A stretch of 64,000 bases of DNA from Paenibacillus terrigena DSM 21567 (GTDB taxonomy: Bacteria; Bacillota; Bacilli; Paenibacillales; Paenibacillaceae). The stretch covers positions 1-64,000 of the forward strand of contig NZ_KB895427.1 in the NCBI RefSeq assembly GCF_000374845.1, in the 5' to 3' direction. A program made the translations under genes and the position numbers. Every line of letters begins with the position of its first letter. Position 1 is the stretch's first letter. The notes below the pieces were generated by a model. It did no database searches and was not told where the DNA came from. It worked only from the letters and a program-made list of their open reading frames with translations. Shown piece after piece: positions 1 through 11,070 of the stretch.

Positions 1-119
1 CGTTTGGTGTCGATGGCGGAGGGGTTCCACGCGTACCCATCCCGAACACGACCGTTAAGCCCTCTAGCGCCGATGGTACTTGGACCGCAGGGTCCTGGGA
101 GAGTAGGACGATGCCAAGC
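1..119 (+). rRNA. rrf: 5S ribosomal RNA, end of an rRNA operon
   Basis: The stretch holds the conserved 5S core (CCCATCCCGAACACG, then CCGATGGTACTTGG and GGGAGAGTAGGACG). Its two ends, TTTGGTGTC and GATGCCAA, can pair to close helix I with G-U wobbles. The length is about 117 bases, as expected. The 5' edge coincides with the window edge, so a base or two may be missing. The 16S and 23S genes should lie just to the left. Followed by a rho-independent terminator. Confidence 0.95.
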
Positions 120-123
120 AGCT

Positions 124-167
124 AAAGACCACTTTTGAGATTTAATTCTCGAAGGTGGTCTTTTTTT
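124..167 (+). terminator. Terminator of the rRNA operon
   Basis: AGACCACTTTTGAGA pairs with TCTCGAAGGTGGTCT around a short loop, and a run of seven T follows. It sits directly after the 5S gene. Confidence 0.9.
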
Positions 168-174
168 GTGTTTA

Positions 175-236
175 TTCGGGGTCCCTGCAAAGTATCAGAT
201 TCGACATCAAGCTAAGACACCACTTTGCGGGACTAT
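175..236 (+). repeat. Dispersed intergenic element, copy 1 of 4
   Basis: Begins TTCGGGGTCCCTGCAAAGT and ends CACTTTGCGGG. It has the same layout as the copies near 7845, 51399 and 54926. The GCAAAGT of the left arm pairs with ACTTTGC of the right arm. It starts a few bases after the T-run of the rRNA terminator. Most diverged of the four in the middle part (TCGACATCAAGC). Confidence 0.75.
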
Positions 237-323
237 ATATGTATTTTTTACCTGAATATCCTTCAACCCCCATTCAAGATTGCAGGGATTTACGCCCATA
301 CTACGGGGTAGGAGGTGGAAGAC

Positions 324-1535
324 ATGCCAAATCAACTCAAGTTGCTCTTAAATCTTCTTGGACTGGCAATGATTCTAACCAGTTGTCAATCTTCAGCAGC
401 TCTATCGCAAAAGAACGCACAAACGGCTCAATCTCAAGGGACATATTCTTCTTATACACCCGAACAAGCTCAACATGTATTGGCACATAAGCTGCCGAAG
501 AAAATTCATGCCCGGGGAATCTACGTTTCTGGATGGGTTGCTGGGAGTAATAAAGCACTCAATCGAATGATTGGACTGTTAGATCGGACCGATTTGAACA
601 CACTTGTCATTGATGTGAAGGCCGATGAAGGAAGATTAACATATACGTCTTCCATTCCACTTGTGAAAGAGATTGGTGCGGATGCTAACCCTGCCATTCA
701 AGATATTCGCGCTCTGCTCAATCGGCTGAAAGCCAAACAAATTTATACGATTGGCCGTATCGTCACTTTTAAAGATCCTTACCTCGCCAAGAGAAAGCCA
801 GAATGGGCATTACATAAGAAGAATGGAGCCGTATGGCATGATGTCAAAGGGACAGCATGGCTGGATCCTTACTTAGAGAAGACATGGGATTATAATATTG
901 CAGTTGCAGTTGAAGCTGCGCGGTTCGGCTTTGATGAAATTCAATTCGATTATGTGAGGTTCCCGGACAATGCAAGACGAGTGAAGCAGGAAGTCGCCTT
1001 TACTAATCAGCAAGGACGGACTCGTGCGGAGGCCATTCGTCAATTCCTCCATCGCGCACGGCCTGCGATCCATGCTGCAGGCGCCTATGTGTCGGCAGAT
1101 GTATTCGGACTGGTCACTTCCGAGAAGAATGATATGGGCATTGGTCAAGTGTGGGAACAAATTGCAAGCGAAGTAGACTACATCTCCCCAATGACGTATC
1201 CTTCGCACTATTCCAGTGGAGTCTATGGGATCACCCATCCTGATTTGGCACCTGGAAGCGTCATTCGGCATGCCATGATCGATGCGAAGAAGCGAAATGA
1301 CGAGATCACAGCTTCGAATTCAGAGCAAGTCATCGCTTCTCAACCTGGATATCAACGATCCGCTAACGATCCAGCGGAGATCAGACCATGGTTGCAGAAT
1401 TTTACTGCCACATGGATGCGCTCTCATCGCTCGTACGGGGAGAGTGAGGTAATTCAGCAAGTTAAAGCGTTAGAGGGACAAGGGATTCATCAGTTTTTGC
1501 TGTGGAATTCGAAGTGTAAATATAACTACAAATAA
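324..1535 (+). CDS. Putative glycoside hydrolase lipoprotein (DUF4015)
   Basis: 403 aa. The N terminus is a lipoprotein signal ending LTSC (Cys about residue 21), so the protein should be tethered to the outer face of the membrane. The rest matches the DUF4015 / PF13200 family of TIM-barrel glycosidase-like proteins: ARGIYVSGW opens the domain, followed by TLVIDVKADEG, then GRIVTFKD and DEIQFDYVRFP, which carries the acidic residues expected in the active site. Substrate unknown; cell-wall or capsule polysaccharide is an inference. I prefer ATG 324 over GTG 315 because AGGAGGT at 310-316 is correctly spaced for 324 and overlaps 315. Confidence 0.8.
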   Translation: MPNQLKLLLNLLGLAMILTSCQSSAALSQKNAQTAQSQGTYSSYTPEQAQHVLAHKLPKKIHARGIYVSGWVAGSNKALNRMIGLLDRTDLNTLVIDVKADEGRLTYTSSIPLVKEIGADANPAIQDIRALLNRLKAKQIYTIGRIVTFKDPYLAKRKPEWALHKKNGAVWHDVKGTAWLDPYLEKTWDYNIAVAVEAARFGFDEIQFDYVRFPDNARRVKQEVAFTNQQGRTRAEAIRQFLHRARPAIHAAGAYVSADVFGLVTSEKNDMGIGQVWEQIASEVDYISPMTYPSHYSSGVYGITHPDLAPGSVIRHAMIDAKKRNDEITASNSEQVIASQPGYQRSANDPAEIRPWLQNFTATWMRSHRSYGESEVIQQVKALEGQGIHQFLLWNSKCKYNYK

Positions 1536-1562
1536 CTGAATTATATGACTATTTCGGATTCC

Positions 1563-1591
1563 TTGACAGCCCATACCCCCTTTGCTAAGAT
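1563..1591 (+). promoter_or_regulatory. SigA-type promoter of guaB
   Basis: TTGACA (1563-1568), 17-base spacer, TAAGAT (1586-1591). Transcription would start near 1598, giving an approximately 50-base leader with no obvious riboswitch fold. Confidence 0.7.
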
Positions 1592-1634
1592 GAACAATAA
1601 TATTTGACGGCAATACTTAAAAATACAGATTTAA

Positions 1635-3107
<1,473 letters not shown>

Positions 3108-3144
3108 TGGTTCGATTTTACCAAATTTTATAAGTCTAAATCTC

Positions 3145-3179
3145 ACAGGCAGAGTTCCTACTCTGCCTGTCTTTTTTTT
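3145..3179 (+). terminator. Terminator of guaB
   Basis: Perfect stem ACAGGCAGAG / CTCTGCCTGT with a six-base loop, followed by C and eight T. Confidence 0.92.
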
Positions 3180-3262
3180 GGGCATAGGCGTGTGTTACAA
3201 TGATTTATAGGTTTATTAATTTATATTATTTGTGCTAGTGCATGAGAGGAGACTTACCTGTT

Positions 3263-4663
3263 TTGAAAGAGATGAATAATAACAAGTCACGTGATCATAA
3301 AAAACGTCAAATATTAAAAAAGACGATTGCTATATTCCTAGGTTTCCAACTTCTATGTGGAGCGCTTGCACCTGCGGGTGCGATCTTCGCGGAAGGTGAG
3401 AAGAAGACGACAACAACAACAACGCAGTCGCTCACGAAGGAAATTACGTCTGCAAATACGAAAATGCCTACTGCTGAATCGTTGAATCTTGAAGTGAAGT
3501 CAGCGATTTTGATGGAAGCTTCGACAGGTCAGTTACTCGTGGATATTAACTCAGACGTGGCTTTGCCGCCGGCGAGTATGACGAAGATGATGACTGAGTA
3601 TATTGTTCAAGAGCAAGTGAAGCAAGGCAAACTCAAATGGGACGAAGTTGTTACAACAAGTGAGAATGCTTCATTAACCAAAGGATCGCGTATTTTCCTT
3701 GCCCAAGGGGATCAACATACAGTAGAACAGCTTTTCATCGCGATGGCGGTTGGATCTGCGAATGATGCAACGGTTGCGTTAGCCGAACGGGTAGCCGGCT
3801 CTGAACAAGAATTTGTTAAGCTAATGAATGAAACAGCGCAAAAAATGGGGATGAAAACAGCATACTTCATTAACTCGACGGGATTAAGCCGTGCAGATAT
3901 GCCGGAGAAATACCGCCCGTCAGAAGATCGCGAGACCGTTGTGTCGGCTCGTGATATCGCGAAGTTAGCACAGCATATTGTCGAAGACCATCCGGATTTC
4001 TCCAAGTTCACAACGATTCAATCTTATAAATTCCGTGAACGTGATAAAGCGCCGATCATTAACTATAACTGGATGCTTGAATCTAATGCCTCCATTCCGT
4101 CCTTTAAGCGTTATGCTTATCCGGGATTAGACGGTCTGAAGACAGGTCATACATCTCAAGCTGGTTACTGCTTTGCAGGTACTGCGACACGTAACGGCAT
4201 GCGTCTGATCAGTGTTGTCATGGGAACGAAGACCGAACCAAAGCGATTTATCGAGTCGAAAAAAGTGCTTGATTACGGCTTCAATAACTTCGAAGTGAAG
4301 CAAGCGGTAGCGCCGAAATCGGTCGTTCCAGGCGCAGACAAAGCGAAGTTGAAGAAAGGTAAATCAACTGAGGTCGGAGCGGTAACAGAGTCGGCTGTGA
4401 GCTTTGTTGTACCGAAGGGTGCCAATATCGATAACGTGACGTTTACAACGAAAATGGACGATACATTGGTAGCCCCAATTAAGAAGGGTCAGAAAGTCGG
4501 AGAGATCACTTATACGTTCAAATCGGATAAAGGCGATCAGAAGAAGACTGTGAATCTTGTCGCGTCAGAAGACGTGGAAAAGGGCGGATGGTTGCGCCTA
4601 TTCTTCCGTGCTATTGGCGACTTCTTCAAGGACTTGTTCGCTGGAATTAAAAATCTGTTCTAA
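3263..4663 (+). CDS. dacA: D-alanyl-D-alanine carboxypeptidase (PBP5-like)
   Basis: About 466 aa. Trims the terminal D-Ala of peptidoglycan stem peptides. A positively charged N terminus and signal sequence (cleavage near AIFAEG) are followed by the serine-carboxypeptidase motifs: SMTK (nucleophile Ser about 105), SAN and KTG. The C-terminal PBP5 domain ends in an amphipathic helix (WLRLFFRAIGDFFKDLF) that holds the enzyme on the membrane. TTG 3263 is preferred because GAGAGGAGA at 3244-3252 is spaced for it. ATG 3242, in the same frame, lies just upstream of that site and would have none of its own; it would add seven residues. Confidence 0.95.
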   Translation: MKEMNNNKSRDHKKRQILKKTIAIFLGFQLLCGALAPAGAIFAEGEKKTTTTTTQSLTKEITSANTKMPTAESLNLEVKSAILMEASTGQLLVDINSDVALPPASMTKMMTEYIVQEQVKQGKLKWDEVVTTSENASLTKGSRIFLAQGDQHTVEQLFIAMAVGSANDATVALAERVAGSEQEFVKLMNETAQKMGMKTAYFINSTGLSRADMPEKYRPSEDRETVVSARDIAKLAQHIVEDHPDFSKFTTIQSYKFRERDKAPIINYNWMLESNASIPSFKRYAYPGLDGLKTGHTSQAGYCFAGTATRNGMRLISVVMGTKTEPKRFIESKKVLDYGFNNFEVKQAVAPKSVVPGADKAKLKKGKSTEVGAVTESAVSFVVPKGANIDNVTFTTKMDDTLVAPIKKGQKVGEITYTFKSDKGDQKKTVNLVASEDVEKGGWLRLFFRAIGDFFKDLFAGIKNLF

Positions 4664-4688
4664 TTTGCCTGAATTCCGAGCTAGATGG

Positions 4689-4717
4689 TTGTCTATTTCA
4701 AGTGCATACTGTAAAAT
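4689..4717 (+). promoter_or_regulatory. Likely SigA promoter of pdxST
   Basis: TTGTCT (4689-4694), 17-base spacer, TAAAAT (4712-4717), about 85 bases before pdxS. No terminator was seen between dacA and pdxS, so some read-through is possible. Confidence 0.5.
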
Positions 4718-4802
4718 ATTTTGTTAGATTCATGCATTCTTCAAAGAGCTGTATCGATCCGTATAAATCCATGATTTAATATATTTCGGGGGGCAGAGCA
4801 TA

Positions 4803-5684
4803 ATGGAAACAGGAACATCTCGTGTAAAAAGAGGTATGGCAGAAATGCAAAAAGGCGGCGTCATTATGGACGTCATGAATGCTGAGCAAGCAAGAATCGC
4901 TGAAGCGGCAGGTGCAGTAGCAGTTATGGCACTTGAACGCGTTCCTTCGGATATTCGTGCAGCAGGCGGAGTCGCTCGTATGGCGGATCCAACCATCTTT
5001 GAAGAAGTTGTAAAGACGGTATCTATCCCAGTTATGGCGAAAGCACGTATCGGGCATTATGTTGAAGCAAGAGTATTAGAAGCACTAGGTGCTGACTATA
5101 TTGATGAGTCCGAAGTGTTAACACCTGCGGACGAAGTTTTCCATATTAATAAGAAAGAATTCACAATCCCATTCGTATGTGGCGCCAAAGACCTTGGCGA
5201 AGCACTTCGTCGAGTAGGCGAAGGCGCATCGATGCTTCGTACGAAAGGTGAGCCAGGAACAGGCAACATCGTTGAAGCGGTACGTCACTTGCGTCTGATC
5301 AACAGCCAAATTCGTAAAGTACAAAACTTGTCCAAGGACGAGCTGTATGCTGAAGCGAAAAATTTAGGTGTATCCTATGATCTATTGCTTGATGTGCATG
5401 AGACTGGTAAATTGCCAGTTGTTAACTTCGCAGCAGGCGGCGTTGCGACACCATCCGATGCAGCGCTTATGATGCACCTCGGTGCAGACGGTGTATTCGT
5501 TGGATCGGGGATCTTCAAATCCGACAACCCGGAGCGTTTCGCACGTGCGATTGTTGAAGCAACAACACATTACACAGACTACAAGTTGATCGCTGAAGTG
5601 TCCAAGAACCTTGGTACGCCGATGAAAGGGATCGAAATCTCGAAATTGAGCGCATCCGAGCGCATGCAAGATCGCGGCTGGTAA
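4803..5684 (+). CDS. pdxS: Pyridoxal 5'-phosphate synthase, lyase subunit
   Basis: 293 aa, family length. Condenses ribose 5-phosphate, glyceraldehyde 3-phosphate and ammonia from PdxT into PLP. A (beta/alpha)8 barrel. The active-site lysine lies in VMAKARIGH and the second, inter-site lysine in [11 protein letters not shown]; the phosphate-binding loop AAGGVATP is also visible. PdxS forms a dodecamer decorated by PdxT. A G-rich SD precedes the ATG. pdxT starts 17 bases downstream, so the pair is an operon. Confidence 0.98.
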   Translation: METGTSRVKRGMAEMQKGGVIMDVMNAEQARIAEAAGAVAVMALERVPSDIRAAGGVARMADPTIFEEVVKTVSIPVMAKARIGHYVEARVLEALGADYIDESEVLTPADEVFHINKKEFTIPFVCGAKDLGEALRRVGEGASMLRTKGEPGTGNIVEAVRHLRLINSQIRKVQNLSKDELYAEAKNLGVSYDLLLDVHETGKLPVVNFAAGGVATPSDAALMMHLGADGVFVGSGIFKSDNPERFARAIVEATTHYTDYKLIAEVSKNLGTPMKGIEISKLSASERMQDRGW

Positions 5685-5701
5685 GAAGGAAGGGACTTGC
5701 A

Positions 5702-6286
5702 ATGAAGGTTGGCGTATTAGCGCTGCAGGGAGCTGTAGCTGAACATATTCGCAGTATCGAACAAGCAGGTGCGACAGGCGTAAGTGTAAAGCGCGTGGAG
5801 CAACTGGACGAGCTGGACGGCTTGATCATTCCAGGCGGCGAGAGCACAACAATCGGTAAATTAATGCGCAAGTATGACTTTATCGATGCGGTTCGCAGTT
5901 TCTCGGAGCAAGGCAAGCCGATTTTCGGAACTTGTGCAGGACTTATTGTTCTCGCGAAGCGAATTGAAGGACAAGACGGGGCGCATCTCGAATTAATGGA
6001 TATGACTGTTGCGCGTAATGCCTTCGGTCGTCAACGCGAGAGCTTTGAGACGGATTTACCTGTTCAAGGTATTGACGAGCCGATCCGTGCCGTATTCATC
6101 CGTGCGCCGCTCATTACGCAGGTTGGTCCAGAGGTGGATGTACTATCCACATTTAATGGAGAGATTGTAACAGCACGGCAAGGCCACTTGCTAGCAGCTT
6201 CGTATCATCCAGAGCTGACGGACGATGTACGTCTGCATGAATATTTCCTGGGTATGATTAAAGAATCTGCTGTTGTAGAACGATAA
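5702..6286 (+). CDS. pdxT: Pyridoxal 5'-phosphate synthase, glutaminase subunit
   Basis: 194 aa class I glutamine amidotransferase that feeds ammonia to PdxS. The oxyanion loop GGESTT, nucleophile Cys in GTCAGL (about residue 79) and the His-x-Glu pair in SYHPELTDD form the catalytic triad. SD AAGGAAGGGA precedes the start. A weak hairpin lies between this gene and serS. Confidence 0.98.
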   Translation: MKVGVLALQGAVAEHIRSIEQAGATGVSVKRVEQLDELDGLIIPGGESTTIGKLMRKYDFIDAVRSFSEQGKPIFGTCAGLIVLAKRIEGQDGAHLELMDMTVARNAFGRQRESFETDLPVQGIDEPIRAVFIRAPLITQVGPEVDVLSTFNGEIVTARQGHLLAASYHPELTDDVRLHEYFLGMIKESAVVER

Positions 6287-6300
6287 TCCATAAGGTAAAT

Positions 6301-7636
<1,336 letters not shown>

Positions 7637-7639
7637 GAC

Positions 7640-7669
7640 TTGCTTTTTAGGGGCATCCTATGGTAAGAT
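7640..7669 (+). promoter_or_regulatory. Promoter of the tRNA-Ser gene
   Basis: TTGCTT (7640-7645), 18-base spacer, TAAGAT (7664-7669). The predicted start lies about 20 bases before the mature tRNA. Confidence 0.55.
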
Positions 7670-7696
7670 CTTTTTTGTCACGAAAAGATTTTATCT

Positions 7697-7785
7697 GGAG
7701 AGGTACCGAAGTGGTCATAACGGGGCGGTCTTGAAAACCGTTAGGGTGCAAGCCCACGTGGGTTCGAATCCCACCCTCTCCGCCA
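7697..7785 (+). tRNA. tRNA-Ser (anticodon UGA)
   Basis: The acceptor arm GGAGAGG pairs with CCTCTCC, and the encoded 3' end is GCCA. Anticodon loop CTTGAAA reads UCA/UCN serine codons. There is a long variable arm (GGGTGCAAGCCCACGT region), as in class II tRNAs, and the T-loop GGTTCGAATCC is intact. It follows its own synthetase gene by 60 bases. Confidence 0.96.
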
Positions 7786-7801
7786 TACTTATAACATAAG
7801 C

Positions 7802-7840
7802 AGACTCTAGCGTCGATCATCGATGTTAGGGTCTTTTTTA
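7802..7840 (+). terminator. Terminator of tRNA-Ser
   Basis: AGACTCTAGCGTCGAT pairs with ATCGATGTTAGGGTCT; six T follow. Confidence 0.88.
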
Positions 7841-7844
7841 TTTT

Positions 7845-7910
7845 TCCGGGGTCCCCGCAAAGTATCTGAATCGACTTCGAAGCCAATGCCCCACGTTGTG
7901 GGGTTATTTT
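7845..7910 (+). repeat. Dispersed intergenic element, copy 2 of 4
   Basis: TTCCGGGGTCCCCGCAAAGT at the left, CCCCACGTTGTGGGG then TTATTTT at the right. Starts about five bases after the T-run of the tRNA terminator. The left arm pairs with the right arm with one mismatch. The middle, CTGAATCGACTTCGAAGCC, is close to copy 4. Confidence 0.8.
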
Positions 7911-7911
7911 G

Positions 7912-7942
7912 CGTATAAAAGATATCCTCCCTTCACAGAATA
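7912..7942 (+). promoter_or_regulatory. Possible SigG (forespore) promoter
   Basis: CGTATA (7912-7917), 18-base spacer, CAGAATA (7936-7942) resembles the SigG pattern (GAATA / CATAATA). It precedes a three-gene cluster ending in sspP, a forespore gene in Bacillus. The match is partial. Confidence 0.3.
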
Positions 7943-7972
7943 ATGGGTGTACGTAAGTAGGAGGTGCCATAT

Positions 7973-8323
7973 ATGCAGAATAATGAACCGATATCGGTTA
8001 ACCAGGATCAATTGGTAAATGCTTGGCAGCAGACGTTGCCAACAACACTGCAAGAAGGTGATCATGCGCAGATAGAGCCTGACGGAGCCAATCCGCAAGG
8101 GCTGCGTATCCATATTGAGGCTGCAGGACGACAAATGTATACATTCGATTTTCAATGCGCCTATGTGGACTCGAGAGAAGTAAGAGTGGATCTGGTGGAT
8201 GTCGAACGTGATGGCGTGTCTGTCGATGAGCGCACACAGGTGATTCAGGAAATGGCTCAGACGTATACACGCAATATTCATGAATGTGCACAAGCGCTTC
8301 ACGACATTACCCATGAGCATTGA
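7973..8323 (+). CDS. Conserved hypothetical protein, 116 aa
   Basis: Soluble, acidic, no signal peptide or membrane segment. I do not recognise the family. The protein has a short beta-rich middle (TFDFQCAYVDSREVRVDLVDVE) followed by a helix rich in Gln, His and Glu. ATG 7973 is chosen over GTG 7964 because GTAGGAGGTG (7957-7966) is placed for it. It is followed at close spacing by two tiny genes, the last being sspP, so a spore role is a guess from context only. Confidence 0.65.
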   Translation: MQNNEPISVNQDQLVNAWQQTLPTTLQEGDHAQIEPDGANPQGLRIHIEAAGRQMYTFDFQCAYVDSREVRVDLVDVERDGVSVDERTQVIQEMAQTYTRNIHECAQALHDITHEH

Positions 8324-8362
8324 ACCTCATCAACCAATGAATAGGATCAAGGGGGCAGCATC

Positions 8363-8533
8363 ATGACGAAAGCCAAAGGCAGTGTGGATAAAAATCTAAG
8401 CAATGTTGTGGATGATTTGAATCAGACAGCAGTGAACAGTCATCAAGCTCAGCAGCAGCAGCAAGACCGCAATGATCGGCGTCATCAGGATGCCTTGAAT
8501 CATGACAACACGACGGATACCGAGCATCTATAA
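8363..8533 (+). CDS. Small hydrophilic protein, 56 aa, possible spore protein
   Basis: Starts MTKAKGSVDKNLSNVV and continues with a Gln/His/Asn/Asp-rich tail containing five consecutive Gln. No Cys, Trp or hydrophobic segment. GGGGG SD (8351-8355) seven bases before the ATG. It lies 17 bases before sspP, and its composition (small, polar, few aromatics) is like minor small acid-soluble spore proteins. No family match that I can name. Confidence 0.6.
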   Translation: MTKAKGSVDKNLSNVVDDLNQTAVNSHQAQQQQQDRNDRRHQDALNHDNTTDTEHL

Positions 8534-8550
8534 TAGGGAGGTACAACAAG

Positions 8551-8703
8551 ATGGCCAAATCGAAAGCAATACCTGTTCCTGAAGCACAGCAGAAAGAACG
8601 TCACCATCAAGCTGACAATGGCACAGGTCAACAAGAACCGTTATCCGGATCGAAAAAAACAAAACAACATAATCATGTGAGTCACAATAATCCGCAAGGA
8701 TAG
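8551..8703 (+). CDS. sspP: Small acid-soluble spore protein P
   Basis: 50 aa. The central GQQEPLSGSKKTKQHNH agrees with the SspP (CotL) signature GQPEPLSGSKK known from Bacillus. The remainder is polar and His/Asn-rich. GGGAGGT lies about eight bases before ATG. SspP is a minor SASP made in the forespore under SigG in B. subtilis. The gene ends a cluster of three very short genes and is followed by an A/T-rich terminator. Confidence 0.8.
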   Translation: MAKSKAIPVPEAQQKERHHQADNGTGQQEPLSGSKKTKQHNHVSHNNPQG

Positions 8704-8750
8704 CATTTTTACGAAAACATAGGAACGTTTAAGTTAAATCAAATACAAAA

Positions 8751-8796
8751 AAAGACCTTATTTCTAATTAATTTTAGATTTAAGGTTTTTTATTTT
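8751..8796 (+). terminator. Terminator after sspP
   Basis: ACCTTATTTCTAA pairs with TTAGATTTAAGGT around TTAATT; a T-rich tail (TTTTTTATTTT) follows. Confidence 0.75.
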
Positions 8797-8880
8797 GCAG
8801 ATATCTTATATAATAAATAGTATAGTAACTAAACTAATTGAATTGAATAGAATCAGTTCAAGACAAAAAGGGGAAATTTG

Positions 8881-9780
8881 ATGCAAGAACAAGCAAGCGC
8901 AGTTGCAGCGCAGTCCACACGTAAACATTTGAGAACACCACTGTCGATTATTTTGAAGCGTGTCGTATTTATTTTGATTGGTGCCATATTAATGGCCGTC
9001 GCCCTAGAGTTCTTCCTCGTGCCCAACAATATTGTCGATGGCGGGATTACAGGGATTTCGATTATTTTGTCACATATTACTGGATTTAAGTTAGGTCTCT
9101 TCTTATTCGTCCTCAACTTACCGTTCTTATTCCTTGGATATAAGCAGATAGGTAAGACTTTTGCACTATCCACATTACTTGGAGTTGCCGTGATGTCGGC
9201 TGGTACTATGTTGTTCCACCATTCGCCATCCTTTACAGATAACCCATTGCTCGCAGCAGTATTCGGAGGTATCCTGCTCGGAATCGGCGTCGGACTTGTT
9301 ATTCGGTTCGGCGGTTCCTTGGACGGTACAGAGATCGTAGCAATTCTACTCAATAAGAAGCTGCCGTTCTCTGTCGGTCAGATTGTTATGTTCTTCAACC
9401 TCTTTATTCTTAGTAGTGCAGGGCTTGTATTCGACTGGGATCGTGCCATGTACTCTCTAATTGCGTATTTCGTTGCTTATAAGATGATGGACACGACTAT
9501 TGAAGGTTTCGACGAGTCGAAATCGGTCTGGATCATTAGTGATAGTCATCGTGAGATTGGTGAAGCGCTCCTCAGCCGCTTGGGACGGGGCGTAACTTAC
9601 CTCAACGGGGAAGGTGGATTCTCTGGTGATAATAAGAAAGTTATTTTCGCCGTTATTACGCGTCTAGAAGAAGCCAAATTAAAAACCATTGTACAGGAAT
9701 TAGACCCGTCGGCCTTCCTCGCGATTGGTAACATTCATGATGTAAGTGGCGGACGATTTAAGAAGAAGGATATCCACTAG
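8881..9780 (+). CDS. YitT family membrane protein
   Basis: 299 aa. Five to six hydrophobic segments between about residues 22 and 180 (first VVFILIGAILMAVALEFFLV, followed by VPNNIVDGGITGISI, the family signature). A soluble C-terminal DUF2179 domain follows (about 205-290; GRGVTYLNGEGGFSG and NIHDVSGGRFK). The family includes B. subtilis YitT, YqfU and YvjA; biochemical function unknown. ATG 8881 fits AAGGGGA upstream. Confidence 0.88.
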   Translation: MQEQASAVAAQSTRKHLRTPLSIILKRVVFILIGAILMAVALEFFLVPNNIVDGGITGISIILSHITGFKLGLFLFVLNLPFLFLGYKQIGKTFALSTLLGVAVMSAGTMLFHHSPSFTDNPLLAAVFGGILLGIGVGLVIRFGGSLDGTEIVAILLNKKLPFSVGQIVMFFNLFILSSAGLVFDWDRAMYSLIAYFVAYKMMDTTIEGFDESKSVWIISDSHREIGEALLSRLGRGVTYLNGEGGFSGDNKKVIFAVITRLEEAKLKTIVQELDPSAFLAIGNIHDVSGGRFKKKDIH

Positions 9781-9828
9781 GATAAAAGCACCAAATGAGA
9801 ATATTTTGAAAATATTACAGAAAACCGT

Positions 9829-9856
9829 TTGCAATTCATGGAAAATGTACTATGAT
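9829..9856 (+). promoter_or_regulatory. Promoter of the 9900-10976 lipoprotein
   Basis: TTGCAA (9829-9834), 16-base spacer, TATGAT (9851-9856). Confidence 0.5.
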
Positions 9857-9899
9857 AGTACGGTATGTAATTTTTCTATGGATTGAGGGGGAAATTGAT

Positions 9900-10976
9900 T
9901 TGAACAGGAAGTTATGGATGTCCGTCGTGATGGGTATGCTTGCAGTCATGCTCGTATTATCCGGTTGTGGGGCAAAGAAAGATCCGAAGGAAGCACTTCA
10001 AGCTGCAATGGATAATGCTGCGAAAATGAAATCTTATGATTTCAAGGCGTCATTTATTTTAAATGATCTGAACGTATCCAGTCCGGAGCTTACAGCGAAT
10101 CCGGAAGTGGGCATGGTCTATAATATGTTGAAGAATGCTCAGGTTACAGTGACAGGTGCTTATCAGAAAGATCCAATGCAAATGGAAATGAATGTGGATC
10201 TGACGATTAAAGGTGATGCATCCTTCACGCTGAACATGCCGATCGTACTCACGAAAGAAAAAATGTGGGTGAAGATTCCGAGTATCCCAATGATTCCAAT
10301 GCCAGAGAATTTGGTTGGCAAATTCGTTGAGATCGATATGAAGAAGCTTGCTGAACAAGCGGGTGAAACGACGGTTCCAACATTTGATACAGCGAAATCG
10401 CAAGAGCTATCGATGGATATTATGAAGATCTTATTCGAGAAATTCGATGGCAAAACATTCTTCCAAGAGCTTGATGCGAAGTCTGTCACATTGCCTGAAG
10501 GTGTAGAAGCGAAGCAAATCGTGAAGCTTGCCATCAACAATGAGAACTTGGAGCAAGGTATTACGGTTCTTGCGAAGGACGTTGTGCCGCAAGTACTTGA
10601 TTTGCTCGCAAGCGATAAGTATAAAGACGTGATCCCAAGCTTGAAAGCAGAAGATATCGCAGCAGCGAAGAAGGACCTGACAGATGAAGCGAAGCTGAAA
10701 GAAGCGCTTGCTGAGATCAAGAAGGGCTTCAAGATCAATGATCTGAACGTTGTTACAGCTGTGAACAAAGATCAGTTCCCTGCTTATCAAGAAGCGAACA
10801 TCAATGTTGATGTAACAGCAGAAGGATCGACTGTAAAAGTAAACGCGAAGGTAACTTCAGAGTATTCGAACATTAACGGCAAACCAAACTTCAAGATCGG
10901 AACGCCTCCACCAGATGCAATTCCGATGGATGAGCTTGCACAAATGTTCGGCGGCGCTGGCGTTGGTGCACAATAA
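9900..10976 (+). CDS. Uncharacterised lipoprotein, 358 aa
   Basis: TTG start (GAGGGGG eight bases upstream) gives a clean lipoprotein signal: NRKLWMSVVMGMLAVML then LSGC, with Cys about residue 23. The mature part has repeated amphipathic beta segments (YDFKASFILNDLNV; VTVTGAYQKDPMQMEMNVDLTIKG), a layout like lipid- or ligand-binding lipoproteins of the LppX/LolA type. That is a fold-level guess, not a family call. Lys-rich, with no enzyme motif. Ends at a strong terminator. Confidence 0.75.
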   Translation: MNRKLWMSVVMGMLAVMLVLSGCGAKKDPKEALQAAMDNAAKMKSYDFKASFILNDLNVSSPELTANPEVGMVYNMLKNAQVTVTGAYQKDPMQMEMNVDLTIKGDASFTLNMPIVLTKEKMWVKIPSIPMIPMPENLVGKFVEIDMKKLAEQAGETTVPTFDTAKSQELSMDIMKILFEKFDGKTFFQELDAKSVTLPEGVEAKQIVKLAINNENLEQGITVLAKDVVPQVLDLLASDKYKDVIPSLKAEDIAAAKKDLTDEAKLKEALAEIKKGFKINDLNVVTAVNKDQFPAYQEANINVDVTAEGSTVKVNAKVTSEYSNINGKPNFKIGTPPPDAIPMDELAQMFGGAGVGAQ

Positions 10977-10982
10977 TAGAGA

Positions 10983-11013
10983 AATCCGCCCGAGCCTCGG
11001 GCGGATTTTTTTG
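10983..11013. terminator. Bidirectional terminator
   Basis: AAATCCGCCCGAG pairs with CTCGGGCGGATTT, with T-runs on both strands. It separates the lipoprotein gene from the convergent second serS. Confidence 0.9.
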
Positions 11014-11026
11014 TCGTCTATCAGAG

Positions 11027-11068
11027 CAGCTGCTGTCCACTTCAGGTGGGCTAGCAGCTGTTTCTTTC
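11027..11068. terminator. Second hairpin between convergent genes
   Basis: AGCTGCTGTCCAC pairs with GTGGGCTAGCAGCT (one bulge); TTTCTTT follows on +. Probably a backup terminator. Confidence 0.55.
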
Positions 11069-11070
11069 TA

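Noticed and set aside
155-490. 111-codon open frame at the left end
   Set aside because: Begins in the rRNA terminator, runs through repeat copy 1 and overlaps the lipoprotein gene in another frame.
4730-5057. Open frames on minus over pdxS
   Set aside because: Antisense to a conserved gene, no SD, no recognisable product.
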